From: Telmatactis stephensoni
Lineage: Eukaryota > Cnidaria > Anthozoa > Actiniaria > Isophelliidae
Direction of reading: 5' to 3'
DNA: 64,000 nt
Assembly (NCBI GenBank): GCA_029948255.1
Contig: JALIZF010001875.1
Coordinates: 682,001 to 746,000, forward strand
Shown: positions 24,669 through 34,636 of the stretch, piece after piece
How positions within the stretch are numbered: position 1 is the first letter of the stretch
Layout: every line of letters begins with the position of its first letter
The notes under the pieces: model-generated
The model's input: only the letters and a program-made list of their open reading frames with translations
Database searches by the model: none
Told to the model about the DNA's origin: nothing
Position numbers and translations under genes: made by a program

Positions 24669-25022
24669 ATGGTTTCATTCAAGAAATATATCCGAATACG
24701 TTCAATACGCCTAATGAATGTACTCAGCGAGAAAACTGGTCGACGCCTCGATCTTGATGTTCTAAAAGATGGCAGTGAAATATGGGATCATTTTGTTTCG
24801 AGCAAAGAAGGTGTCCCAGGGAAGTTAAAGATACGAACCAAGTACCACTACATCCTCTCCCTTGAGAAATTTCTCAATTTCATTTTGCATTGCAAGAATG
24901 ACATACATGTTGTCTACGAAACAAGAAAACAACTAGAGCATACATTTGCTGCATTACTTGACTGGAAAACTGCACTTAAGCCAGAACTAAAGAAAGAACG
25001 AGTGGACAAACAAGTAAACTAA
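24669..25022 (+). CDS. Unidentified 117-codon open frame
   Basis: I do not recognise a named family. The translation is hydrophilic and has normal protein-like composition, unlike the neighbouring repeat frames. Its middle, LKIRTKYHYILSLEKFLNFI, resembles the helical N-terminal DNA-binding region that precedes the catalytic domain in some tyrosine recombinases (inference only). The frame begins with an ATG-like context in A-rich sequence and ends at a TAA directly where a LINE fragment begins. It may be the 5' part of a transposon gene cut by the LINE insertion. Confidence 0.4.
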   Translation: MVSFKKYIRIRSIRLMNVLSEKTGRRLDLDVLKDGSEIWDHFVSSKEGVPGKLKIRTKYHYILSLEKFLNFILHCKNDIHVVYETRKQLEHTFAALLDWKTALKPELKKERVDKQVN

Positions 25023-25680
25023 ACAAGGTGACCCTATCTCCCCCTATACATTCCTACTGGTAATTGAAATTTTAGCATCAATGATTAGGCAATCAGAAGA
25101 AATCAAAGGCATCAAAATTAAACAAAATGAAATAAAACTGTTATTATTTGCGGATGATACGACCTTCCTCCTTCAAGATGAAAATTCCTTTCAAGAGGTG
25201 TTAAAAAATCTGATTTTTTTTCCTGGATGACTTCTTTAAGAATAAATTTCAAAAAATTTGAGGCGGGATGGTTGGTGAGGAAGAAGAACGAAGATGTTAT
25301 TAAACAAGCTTGTATAAAATGCATTGATTTCGACAAAAAAGGAATCAAGATTCTAGGGATACCTTTGTCATATAATAAAAACTTCCATTATAGAAACAAC
25401 TTACAAAGGGTATTAACGAATTTTAAAACTATCCTCTCACTTTGGAAATCTAGAAACTTGACAAAATACGGGAAAATTCAGATACTGCGTTCGCTTGCTC
25501 TGCCAAACCTCTATTATGTTTGTACTAAAATGTATGTCGGCAAGGATTTCATTCAAATTATAGAGAGTACTATTAAAGATTTTATATGGAATGGGAAGAA
25601 ATCAAAAATAGAGCACAGCACGCTAATTGGAACTTACCCTCAATGGGGTCTAAAACTTCCAGATTTTATTTCTCATTTAA
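25022..25680 (+). pseudogene. L1-like LINE reverse transcriptase fragment
   Basis: The fragment starts with QGDPISPYTFLLVIEI, a match to the reverse transcriptase QGDPLSP-LF motif. It continues to LLFADDTTFLL, the intact catalytic FADD box, then loses frame near 25220. From 25227 it resumes in another frame with the post-RT region of L1-type elements (for example KILGIPLSY, FIWNGK and GLKLPDF). It is broken by the frameshift and then cut at 25680 by a TTAA-flanked foldback element. Confidence 0.85.
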
Positions 25681-26663
25681 GGTGGCTCGATATAGTTTTT
25701 TATTGACCGCGCTTCCGTTTTTCATTCCACGAATTGAGCAACTTACTCTTGACCAACCAAAACAGTTTTTACACTAGTTATTGGACTTAAGTCAAAGTTT
25801 ATATTTTTGTCTATTTCACTTCTATTTGTGTTGCCATAGCGACGGTAAACAAAGATGGCTGAAATCAATTTTTCTAAAATATCTTTCGAACTCGAGCAGC
25901 TCTAGACAAGGGAGTATATGGGCAATAAACTACATACTAAGACAAAAACAATTAAGGCTAAATTAAAAAAAATTGCCAAGCCGTTTTCAAATAAATCGCG
26001 AAAACATGAATAATGTGAATTTGCCAATTTCTGGTTCTTTCAGTTCCAAATCACTTCAATCAAAGAGTTTTAATTCTATGTTATCTACTTTACCTTGGTA
26101 TGTACTTTGTTACATAGTATTTGGGTGCCTGGAATTCTTTGAAATCAAGGGATATTTCAGAAAAACTGATTTCAGTCTTATTTTTATATCGTTGCCATGG
26201 TAACACCAATTACACTGAAACTGACAAAAAACAAAACCTTCAACTCAGTTTATCTACTGACAGGAAAGTCGGTGTGATTAAACTAGGATAAGCTTATCAC
26301 TTAATAATCTAATCAATAAATTTCATTTTTTGAATTGTTTAATTTGTAATTTATTCAAAAACGGCTTGGTAAATTTTTTGAATTGTACCTTAATTTATTT
26401 GCCTTAGTGTGTAGTTTATTGCCCATGTAGTCTCTTGTCTAGTGCTGCTCGAGTTCGAGAGATATTTTAGAAAAGTTAATTTCAGCCATCTTTGTTTACC
26501 GTCTCTATGGCAACACAAATAGATGTAAAATAGAAAAAGATCAAAACTTTGATTCAAGTCCAATAACTGGTGTAAAAACCGTTTTGGTTGGTCAAGAGTA
26601 AGTTGCTCAATTCGTGAATTGAAAAACGGAAGCATTGTTAATAAAAAACTATATCGAGCCACC
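25681..26663. mobile_element. Foldback DNA transposon with TTAA duplication
   Basis: The ends GGTGGCTCGATATAG and its complement are flanked by TTAA (25677-25680 and 26664-26667). The inverted arms are about 310-320 bp long and lie at 25681-26000 and 26350-26663. TTAA target sites are used by the piggyBac and Kolobok superfamilies. No transposase is present. It lies inside the LINE fragment and is therefore younger than it. Confidence 0.88.
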
Positions 26664-26749
26664 TTAAGGTGACTCAATAGGCATTCGGCCTTGACAAACT
26701 TTTGGTCACAACTTTTTAGAATCGCGTTCAATTTCAATAGTCTTGACCC

Positions 26750-26990
26750 ACTCTAAATCAAAATTTTGTTGGTATAAATGGATGAAACACAGGGAATCAA
26801 ACTACAATGAACTTTTACTCCAATTATCCAGCTACACATTGGCCTTAAGCGATTTTGTCGAAGAGAAATATTTTTGGAGTAATTTCAACAAAACGTGACC
26901 CCACTGTTTAGCAATGACCTACTCTAAATCAAAATTTTGTTGGTATAAATGGATGAAACACAGGGAATCAAACTACAATGAATCAAACTT
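26750..26990. repeat. 60-bp direct repeat pair
   Basis: A block starting ACTCTAAATCAAAATTTTGT and ending AACTACAATGA appears at about 26751-26809 and again, almost unchanged, at about 26932-26989. The near identity implies a recent local duplication or gene conversion. Confidence 0.85.
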
Positions 26991-27809
26991 CAAACTGAGT
27001 AAGTTTCACAAAAATCGTCGGAGTAGAAATGCGAGAACGATTGGCCGCCAAAAGTATACCCTAAAAGTGCTCTGAAATCATCATGAATCTTTAAACGCCC
27101 CGTGTACTCTGAGAATAACAACCACGAACCTCAAATGACAACGAAAAGGTGACTTAATGTCCACCTAATAAAAGTGTAAAACTGATCGCCCACAGGACAA
27201 GCCGTTAAAAAATGTAAGCGATGTTTATAATGTTTATAAAACACTGAAAATGGTCAAAAAGTTTGGACGCACTTTAATGCTAGAATTGGAAAAATTCTGT
27301 AGCGAAGCTGATGTTTTAAAACTAGAAACAATAAATTCAAGGTTCCATTAAACAACTGTACTGATTTCTGTTTTTGTACACAACATAGATCAGGAGAAAT
27401 AAATTTTACAAAGTACGATATGCTGCACAAACGCTTGAAACCAGATTTCTTGCGCTTTTGTTTTGAATGCAAATGAGCTGCAATTCAAGGATTCACACAG
27501 AAAACAGACGAATTCAGTTTAAAATTTGACCATGGATGACGGAGCGTGACTACGCCTGTCAGAAAACTTGTTTTAAAAACCACTAGCTAGTTTGTGGTAT
27601 TATCCAATCAAAAATCGTCTTGCAGGTCACGTTGAATAACGCAACGTCAATGACAATGAAATGGTCAGAAAAATCTCTTTTTGGGTAAAACTGAGCTCAG
27701 TTGGATAATAAATAACTTATTAGACAGTTTTGTGTGTAATATGTCTGGTATTTTACTCGTCAACTTGTATTTTGTAATACTGCGTGACTCGTAAAATATC
27801 CAGCCGCCA
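26991..27809. other. No gene seen; part of the GPCR intron
   Basis: Short frames only. GGTGACTTAATG near 27148 resembles the GGTGACTCAATAGG sequence at 26668, so 26664-27160 may be another degenerate inverted-end element. Confidence 0.4.
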
Positions 27810-28383
27810 AGCATGTATACAATTTGTCTGCGCATGTCTGTGTTTTGGGCTTGAAATTCATTTGCATATCGAATGCAAGAAATTTTATGTTGACACGGAA
27901 TATTTGGCTGGCAATCTCGTTCTTCAAAATTATGTTCAACTACTGAAATACTGAGGCAACTGAAACATGAGCAGTCTACCTACCGCTAGTGCGCTGTGGA
28001 TAATTATCCAAACTGAAAGCACTCCAGATGGGAAAATATCACGCGTCAAAGTCAGTAGAAAATTGTGAGAAGAACCAGAACTCCGCACTTTCGAGTAATA
28101 TTGTGGGCGCTAAATTTCTATGTAAGGTACGTTAAGCAGTGGAAGCCATTAACAACAAGTTATTGTGTAGATTAGACCCAATAAGGGTATTTTAGACTCC
28201 ATCGATCGTTTACTGCGAAAACCCTTGTATCGCGACCGCCATTTCAAACTTTCGGTTGGATTTGGGGATTTTGGGTTTTCCGATCGACCAATCACATGGA
28301 AGTGGGCGGAGCTTTGCGAATGACCTTGATCACCATCCGCCTTGTTCAGATCGTATCTTTTTGAAAATTATAAGAAAATTGAG

Positions 28384-28573
28384 ATGACTCGAGCATATCC
28401 AAAAGAATTGAGATGGAGAGTGGTTTTCTTGCTAAGAGAAGGACGTACTGTTAAAGACATTGCTAAAGTTTTTAACGTCGGGGAAACGTTTGTCAAGAAG
28501 ATAAAGCTGCTCTTTGAAACAAACCAATCGATCGAATTTCGCCGAAGACCGGGAAAATTTAGATGGCTGCAAG
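28384..28573 (+). pseudogene. Transposase N-terminal helix-turn-helix exon, left arm
   Basis: The exon opens with ATG and reads MTRAYPKELRWRVVFLLREG, then TVKDIAKVF and VGETFVKKI. This is the homeodomain-like helix-turn-helix found at the start of Tc1/IS630-type transposases, and it would bind the element's ends. It closes with RRPGK and a GTATGT donor at 28574 after 63 codons and one base. No catalytic DDE exon is found downstream inside the element, so it is an orphan exon. Confidence 0.75.
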
Positions 28574-28640
28574 GTATGTAAGCTTAAATGTAAACTTTTT
28601 CTATTTATTATATTTATTTGGAAAGCTAGAGTTAAAGTAA

Positions 28641-28761
28641 GGCCCAGTTCAAACGTCGAACTTTTGCCGCGTCGAATGCATTGAAAACAATGGATAATTA
28701 GACGGCCTTCTTTGATGTTATTAGATTCGACGCGGCAAAAGTTCGACGTCTGAACTGGGCC
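28641..28761. mobile_element. Harbinger-like MITE with TAA duplication, copy 2
   Basis: The inverted ends GGCCCAGTTCAAACGTCGAA are flanked by TAA on both sides. It belongs to the same family as 13975-14207, with a shorter interior, and sits in the spacer of the foldback element. Confidence 0.88.
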
Positions 28762-29039
28762 TAAGAGAGAATAATCTCCCGGTCAAATGACTAAGCCAGT
28801 CCTGTAACTCATCTTCATATATTTCGGGGTATTGCCTTATAATATTCTTGATCAACAAAATATCTTGAGCTGTAAACACATCACGAGACACGATCAGAAA
28901 AAAAAATGAAGATGATGTATGATGTCGGTTTGGGAATTGGTCTCATTTTGTAAAGTAATAGTTCACTTCAGTAGTATTGATTTTACTCGACTAGCTTTCC
29001 AATAAATATAATAAATAGAAAAAGTTTACATTTACATAC

Positions 29040-29226
29040 CTTGCAGCCATCTAAATTTTCCCGGTCTTCGGCGAAATTCGATCGATTGGTTTGTTTCAAA
29101 GAGCAGCTTTATCTTCTTGACAAACGTTTCCCCGACGTTAAGAACTTCCCTGTCTTTAACAGTACGTCCTTCTCTTAGCAAGAAAACCACTCTCCATCTC
29201 AATTCTTTTGGATATGCTCGAGTCAT
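29040..29226 (-). pseudogene. Transposase N-terminal helix-turn-helix exon, right arm
   Basis: This is the inverted copy of the exon at 28384-28573. It is identical except around residues 19-24 of the helix-turn-helix, where a 3-bp net deletion plus substitutions change KDIAKVFN to KDREVLN. The donor GTATGT is retained. It too has no partner exon. Confidence 0.75.
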
Positions 29227-29400
29227 CTCAATTTTCTTATAATTTTCAAAAAGATACGATCTGAACAAGGCGGATGGTGATCAAGGTCATTCGCAAAGCT
29301 CCGCCCACTTCCATGTGATTGGTCGATCGGAAAACCCAAAATCCCCAAATCCAACCGAAAGTTTGAAATGGCGGTCGCGATACAAGGGTTTTCGCAGTAA

Positions 29401-30003
29401 TAATTAGCCATGTTTACTGGAATGTCGTACTTTTTCGCTCGAAATTCTTGCAATTCACTTTCAAATTTTTACGTCTTAGACTGCGCCCCCCAGCAAATTT
29501 ATTTAGTAATTCGCTTTTTCCACGTTTCTTTCTTGAAAAAATGAGCTTTTTTAGTCCAAACTCGTGGTCCCTACATGTGATCTAAAGCATTTTTGTGAAC
29601 GTGTTTCCAAGCACGTTGTTTGCATGCAAATTTCAGCGATGAATTTATTGCTCTTTTATAAAGTATAAAACGCTGTTTCATACGGCACAAACTGTATGCC
29701 TCACCATATATAAAAATAGGTCATTAACTTCTAGATAAATGTTGCAGATTATAAAATACAGGCTACCGAATTTAGTCAATTTTAACAAGGCTTGAACCCG
29801 GCTGTAAACAGCTTGCTTGAAATCACATGGAGGGACCAGGAGTTTCCACCAAGAAAGCTCTGTCTTACAAGAACGAAGCATGGAAAAAGCGTATTATTAA
29901 ATAATTTTGCTGGGGGTGCTGTCAAAGATGTAAAATTTTCAGAAGGAATTGCAAGAATTTTGAGCGAAAAAGTACGAGATTCCAGTAAACATGGCTAATT
30001 ATT
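29401..30003. mobile_element. Inverted-repeat insertion nested in the foldback right arm
   Basis: The ends TAATTAGCCATGTTTACTGG and their complement (ending 30003) bound about 600 bp that has no counterpart in the left arm. There, the flanking sequence continues directly from GCAGTAAACGATC. Confidence 0.75.
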
Positions 30004-30780
30004 CAACAATCAATGAAGTCCAGAGTACTCTTATTGGATCCAATTCACACAGTACCTTGTTGGTAATGACATCCATTACTAAATTTACCTTATACATGAA
30101 TTCAACACCAACATTATAACTCGAAAGTGCGGAGTTCTGGTCCTTCTCACAACTTTCTACTGACTTTGACGCGTGATATTTTCCCATCTGGGGTGCCTTC
30201 GATCTGGATAGTTATCCACAGCGCACTAGCGGTAGGTAGACTGCTCATGTTTCAGTTGTCTTAGTATTTCTGTAGTTGAACATAATTTTGAAGAACGAGA
30301 TAGCCAGCCAAATATTCCGTGTCAACATAAAATTTCTTGCATTCGATATGCAAATGAATTTCAAGCCCAAAACACAGACATGCGCAGACAAATTGTATAC
30401 ATGCTAGACTGCTCTATTTTCCACTAATCAAATTGTAGGTTGTAATTGGATAGTATAATTGGACAGTTGGCTGCAATTGGACACTTGTAATCGGGCAGTT
30501 GTAATCAGACAATTGCCAGAGCCAATCAGATTACGCATTTTGGGCGCGCGCTGCCACGTAATCGCCACGCCATTAAGCGCGTGTTCAAGAGATCTTTTAC
30601 TACTTTTTTCTCGCCGTTTTTCAACCAAATTTGGTCATTTAAGTTGCGCTTAGAATTGCTAAGAGAAAAGATATACAGATTTAGAAAATACAGATTTTGC
30701 TACTAAAGATTTGTGGACTAAAATTTGAGCATTTTTGATTTCAATGAACATTCCTTGAAAAAAACATTTTTAGTCCTTAG

Positions 30781-31616
30781 ATTTACAGCCGTTAAAAGAG
30801 GTTCGTTAAAAATCTCGAGCTTGACTTTTGATTTTGCCAGACATCAATCATCTGTATTTCTATGGCAACTAAGCTGTAGCTCCGCCCTCTTGCCAAGTTG
30901 TGTTTATTCCTCGCACGAAAAATTCTAATCCTTCAAAGTTAAAGATCGCATATATATATTTTCCTTTTTTCGAAAAAATGGCTTAAAAAAAAAACTGAAG
31001 GGCAGTGAAATGTAGTCTCCGTAAGAGGCATGCAGAGACAAATGCACTCACAAAGTCAACAAAATGTTACCAAATACGTACGTATCATTAGCTAAGAACC
31101 AACAGGAGCGATATTGTTGTAGAAAATTAACAGCTAATTATCTTTATTAGCGACCTAACATCTATTTATTGTTATAACATTATAATGAAGTATATTCGCT
31201 CAGTGTTGAATTGTCTATGTATGAATTTCGTCGTCAAGGCACTATTACCTAGAAATTGAACCAAGAGACTTCGCAGTCAGTAGCTAAACGAACGAAGAAT
31301 TTCAATAGATTTATTCGATCCATTAGGTTGTCAATACAATCGCTCGCTTTACGCATACAGTTCGAGAAACTGCAATCTTCTCCTTTTTTGTAAAGTGTTT
31401 AAAAATGACTTCTCTATTTCAAGAAAAGAAAAATCTACAACTTATTTTATAAACTTGAATCGAAACTCGAAAGTTTTGAATTCTTGAGAAATAAACAAGT
31501 GGGAGGAGCTAGAATTTGGTTGCCATAGAAATACAGATGATTGATGTCCGGCAAAATACAAAAGTCGAGCACGAGATTTGTAACGAACCTCTACGTGTTA
31601 TCGATAACGGCTGTAA
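30781..31616. repeat. Diverged inverted repeat pair
   Basis: The block 30781-30870 is repeated in inverted orientation at 31521-31616. Shared words include CATCAATCATCTGTATTTC and TATGGCAAC. The spacer has no gene. It is probably an old foldback element. Confidence 0.7.
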
Positions 31617-32324
31617 GAAAACTGAGGGTTTTCTTAAGCTGAAAAACACCAGTTGATCGACGTCTGTTTGCATTGCTTCGCCGATTGACCGAGTGTTCAA
31701 ACTTTTGTCGAGTTGTGACAGAATTAGTTTTTCATGTATATTATTAATAACAGAAACTCATAAGGGGTTGAAAGGTGTAACAACAATACATTTCTTCGGT
31801 ACCATGCTCCGGAATATTCAAATGAGCAAAACAAGCGTTTTATGACCATATTTGGTAATGTATGACCTTCAAAAATGGCGGAACAACTACGTGTTGCTCA
31901 CTTTCCAGCTGCTTAATTATAAGTATACTAGTAGTTGAAATTCAAGCTAGACCCCCGTCATGGTTATGATTTTCATTGTGTTCACTTTATCAATTATTAA
32001 TAAGGTTTTTAAAACGTTGTAAGCTTCGCAGGCAGAAAGGGAGGAAACAGCCCGATCCTAGTATCGGGCCCGCTGTAGGAGAGATCTGAAATAGCTCCTC
32101 CTTTGAAAATGATGTATCATGCAAAAGCTGCTCGACACAACCTTAGCTTTCTTCGATTAAACATAGCGAATAAGCGTATTCGTCACTTATCTTCTCCTAG
32201 ATTCCAGAATTTACGCGAGTACGCATCAAATAAAGAATTGATGTATACCTATAGGTGAACTAAGAACTAATTTTTTCGCTATCGAATTCCAATAACAGAA
32301 ATAAACAACAAAATTGACTCTTAC
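31617..32324. other. No gene seen
   Basis: AT-rich sequence just inside the predicted GPCR intron 1 donor. No feature is supported. Confidence 0.5.
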
Positions 32325-32448
32325 TATAGGTGGGGCATCCCTTGCAATTGGTAGCTGATCTGTCCTTTGAGGCTGAAATATCTTTGTCGCTATGCACACA
32401 CAGTAGTAGTGCATGACACAACAAACTCAAGAACACAAACGACAACAT
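32325..32448 (-). CDS. Probable first exon of the Methuselah-like GPCR (signal peptide)
   Basis: An ATG at 32446-32448 opens 41 codons and one extra base, ending at a GTAAGAG donor. Residues 1-20 are a clear signal peptide (MLSFVFLSLLCHALLLCVHS), followed by a Cys-containing stretch (NCKGC). The one leftover base matches the two-base phase at the start of the GPCR exon at 22283. Joining them gives a 622-aa receptor with the signal peptide that exon otherwise lacks. The intron would be 10,041 bp and filled with transposons. The link rests on phase, strand and domain logic only; additional exons between cannot be excluded. Confidence 0.6.
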
Positions 32449-32540
32449 AGAACTCAATTGTTGAAGAACTAAGGTTTAGTGTTTCAAGCTAAGCTCACTT
32501 CCGCGTCGTCTTCAATACTTGCTGTGTCGTTTCCAGCTGC

Positions 32541-32547
32541 TTATATA
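32541..32547 (-). promoter_or_regulatory. TATA box upstream of the signal-peptide exon
   Basis: TATATAA on the minus strand lies 93 bp upstream of the ATG at 32448. Transcription would start near 32510-32515, leaving a leader of about 65 nt. Placement is typical for a TATA promoter. Confidence 0.55.
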
Positions 32548-32549
32548 CA

Positions 32550-33094
32550 TGAATGGTGATTGATATTTTTAGATATTAATAATGGAACATGGCTTGAATC
32601 AATCCAATTTTAATATATGATATGATTGTCGCGATATTTTTTCTTTTCTTCTTCTTCCTCTATTAATATCCGTGCAATAATCTACAATCAGTCACGTATT
32701 CATTCGGGACAGGAACTCCAAACTCATTTAGCACGCGCATGAAATTGTGTTACTCCCCCCTCCCCCCTCGAACAATGTTGTGTGGCGTTCTGAGCACCGT
32801 CCAACAACCCGGTCGATGCGGATTGGACCAACATTGCTCGGGTGGGGGAGGGGGAGGGCTCGAACCATATAGAGTCCCATCTAAACACGGGCTTCATACG
32901 ACTTTCTTATGGACTTCTATCCAACTACAAATATTGTTAAACAAACGGGTTAAATGTACCAACAGATATGTCCATGATTGTAGCTATATCTGTTCAGACG
33001 TCGGTTTAGGTATGCAAAATTGCTTCGGTTGTAGATGGGAACTGCTAGCAGCAACTCATCAGTAGATAATTTTACCGGGCATTTTACGGTTATA
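32550..33094. other. Upstream flank of the GPCR promoter
   Basis: A small imperfect inverted repeat around CCCCTCGAACAATGTTG and AACATTGCTCGGGTGGGGG lies at about 32755-32855. No gene is supported. Confidence 0.45.
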
Positions 33095-33377
33095 CACCTA
33101 CTTCAAAAAAGGTTGTCGGGCGAGAAGCTTCAAGTCTACGCGACTAGACCGAAAAGGAGTATGGGTAGGTACTAAACTTTACTCGGTTTTCAGCTTTGTT
33201 CTTGATTTTTAACAAAATCCTTTTGTGCATTAGCTCAAGGCAAGCTAGTTAAGATTAGTCGTGTTGATATTCTTGTAGTTTCATAGCTTTCATTTATTTC
33301 TACCCATACTCCCTTGCGGGTGAGTCGAGTTGGCTTGAGGTCTTTTCCCCGACAATGTTTAATTTATGATACAGGTA
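33095..33377. mobile_element. MITE with CACCTAYTTCAA ends and TA duplication
   Basis: The left end is CACCTACTTCAAAAAAGGTT after TA. The interior contains an inverted pair around GGAGTATGGGTAG and CTACCCATACTCCC. The right end is degenerate. The family also occurs at 50362-50639, and partly near 10790. Confidence 0.75.
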
Positions 33378-34261
33378 TATCTTGCTCAATGTCATCCTCG
33401 TCTGCGTATTATGTATTTTTTGTAGTTTTGGTAAAACAGCCCGTGAAAGTCGAGAAAGTCACACAAATCAACCAAGGATGTGTTAGATGAACAAAGCAAA
33501 TACTTTGTTCCCTCAGGTCTTTTGTCCCCTTAGACGAAAATCTACGGACACCAGTTACTAAAGGACAAAAACGTAAATGATTTTGTGACCGATGGTCAGA
33601 CAAGCTAGTTCTTACGACAATGATAACTTCTATTTGCAAACATTTGTTATTTGTATACTTACTAAACAGTTTCTTTCAATTGTTACAATTTCATGTGTTG
33701 GGTATAATTACAACTATATGTGCCCTGTTCAGTCCCGCTTCAGTAGCTTATCGCAAACAGAAAGTGTTAGTGCAAAGCAAAGTGATCGATAACATTGATG
33801 ATACATTACGTTGAGGCGTTTAATAAGTGAGGATGCACTTTAAAATGAAGTCCATTATGTTACTGTTAAAAATTCTTTCAGTTGTATTAATATTAATGAA
33901 GGTCAAAATACTGCCACCCGGATAATACCAACCCTTTTTCATCTCACTCTGGTGTCCGTATTAACCGGATTCGACTGTACTGAGCACTAGATCAGGCTCT
34001 TTCTTAGTATTGCAGGATATCTATTGTTTTTTTGGATTAGACTTTCTTTGTTTTTGGCTACTGTTTTATTGTCTTCAGTCCTCAGGTGCCTTGCGACACC
34101 AGCCATTGCACAATCAATGGACCTCTCCCCAAAATGGCGACCGAAAAATTACATCTATTTTGAAAGCGAAAGAGGATTTTAAGAGAAGTGGTAGCCATGC
34201 TGGACAAAGGAAGAACTGACACTAAAGAGAAATCCTTTTTCATCTAAATGGCTGTTTATTT
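33378..34261. other. No gene seen
   Basis: A frame at 34010-34219 follows a plausible acceptor (TTGTCTTCAG near 34078) and ends in a basic tail. It has no recognisable family and no partner exon. Confidence 0.4.
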
Positions 34262-34636
34262 ATTTACAAGCTTATTCCTTCCAGTGAAGGCAGGGTCACC
34301 ACAACAGCTTTCGCCAATTACTGTGGGCCCTGTAGTGTTATAGGACAGACCACACACACCGGCAACTTCATGGCCTACTCTCCCCGAATAGTGGTGTGGG
34401 TTCTTTAACGTCCCTCCGGTGCAAGTGGTGAAGTGTTAGAGAGACGGAGCCTACGGTTTAAAGTCCTTATCAGAGAAGACCTTGAAGGTCCTAATCATTT
34501 GCAGATGTAGTTACAAAGACAGTCACCTTCCTCCTCAGTTTATGTTAAGGACCCTGAGTGTTGGTCCGGCCGGGATTCGAACCCCGACCTCCCGCACGAA
34601 AGACCGACGCTCAACCAACTGAGCCAACCGGGCGGC
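34262..34636 (-). mobile_element. tRNA-derived SINE with long body
   Basis: The minus-strand head has A-box GGCTCAGTTGGTTGAGCG and B-box GGTTCGAATCC, both close to consensus for an internal polymerase III promoter. A body of about 290 bp follows, including GGGACGTTAAAGAACCCA, a word I associate with conserved-body SINEs of marine invertebrates (from memory, moderate certainty). The body attached to the tRNA-like head argues against a functional tRNA. Confidence 0.8.

Larger units (their letters stand above)
27810..30405. mobile_element. 2.6-kb foldback element with a transposase exon in each arm
   Basis: The left arm 27810-28628 and the right arm 28990-30405 are inverted copies from AGCATGTATACAATTTG inward. 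Similarity is high (over 95 percent near the centre) and lower at the outer ends. Each arm encodes the same helix-turn-helix exon with its donor. The centre carries a Harbinger-like MITE, and the right arm is interrupted by a second inverted-repeat insertion (29401-30003). Confidence 0.85.

Noticed and set aside
34556..34636. Functional tRNA gene on the minus strand
   Set aside because: The A and B boxes are good, but a long SINE body continues from the head and I could not fold a proper acceptor stem.
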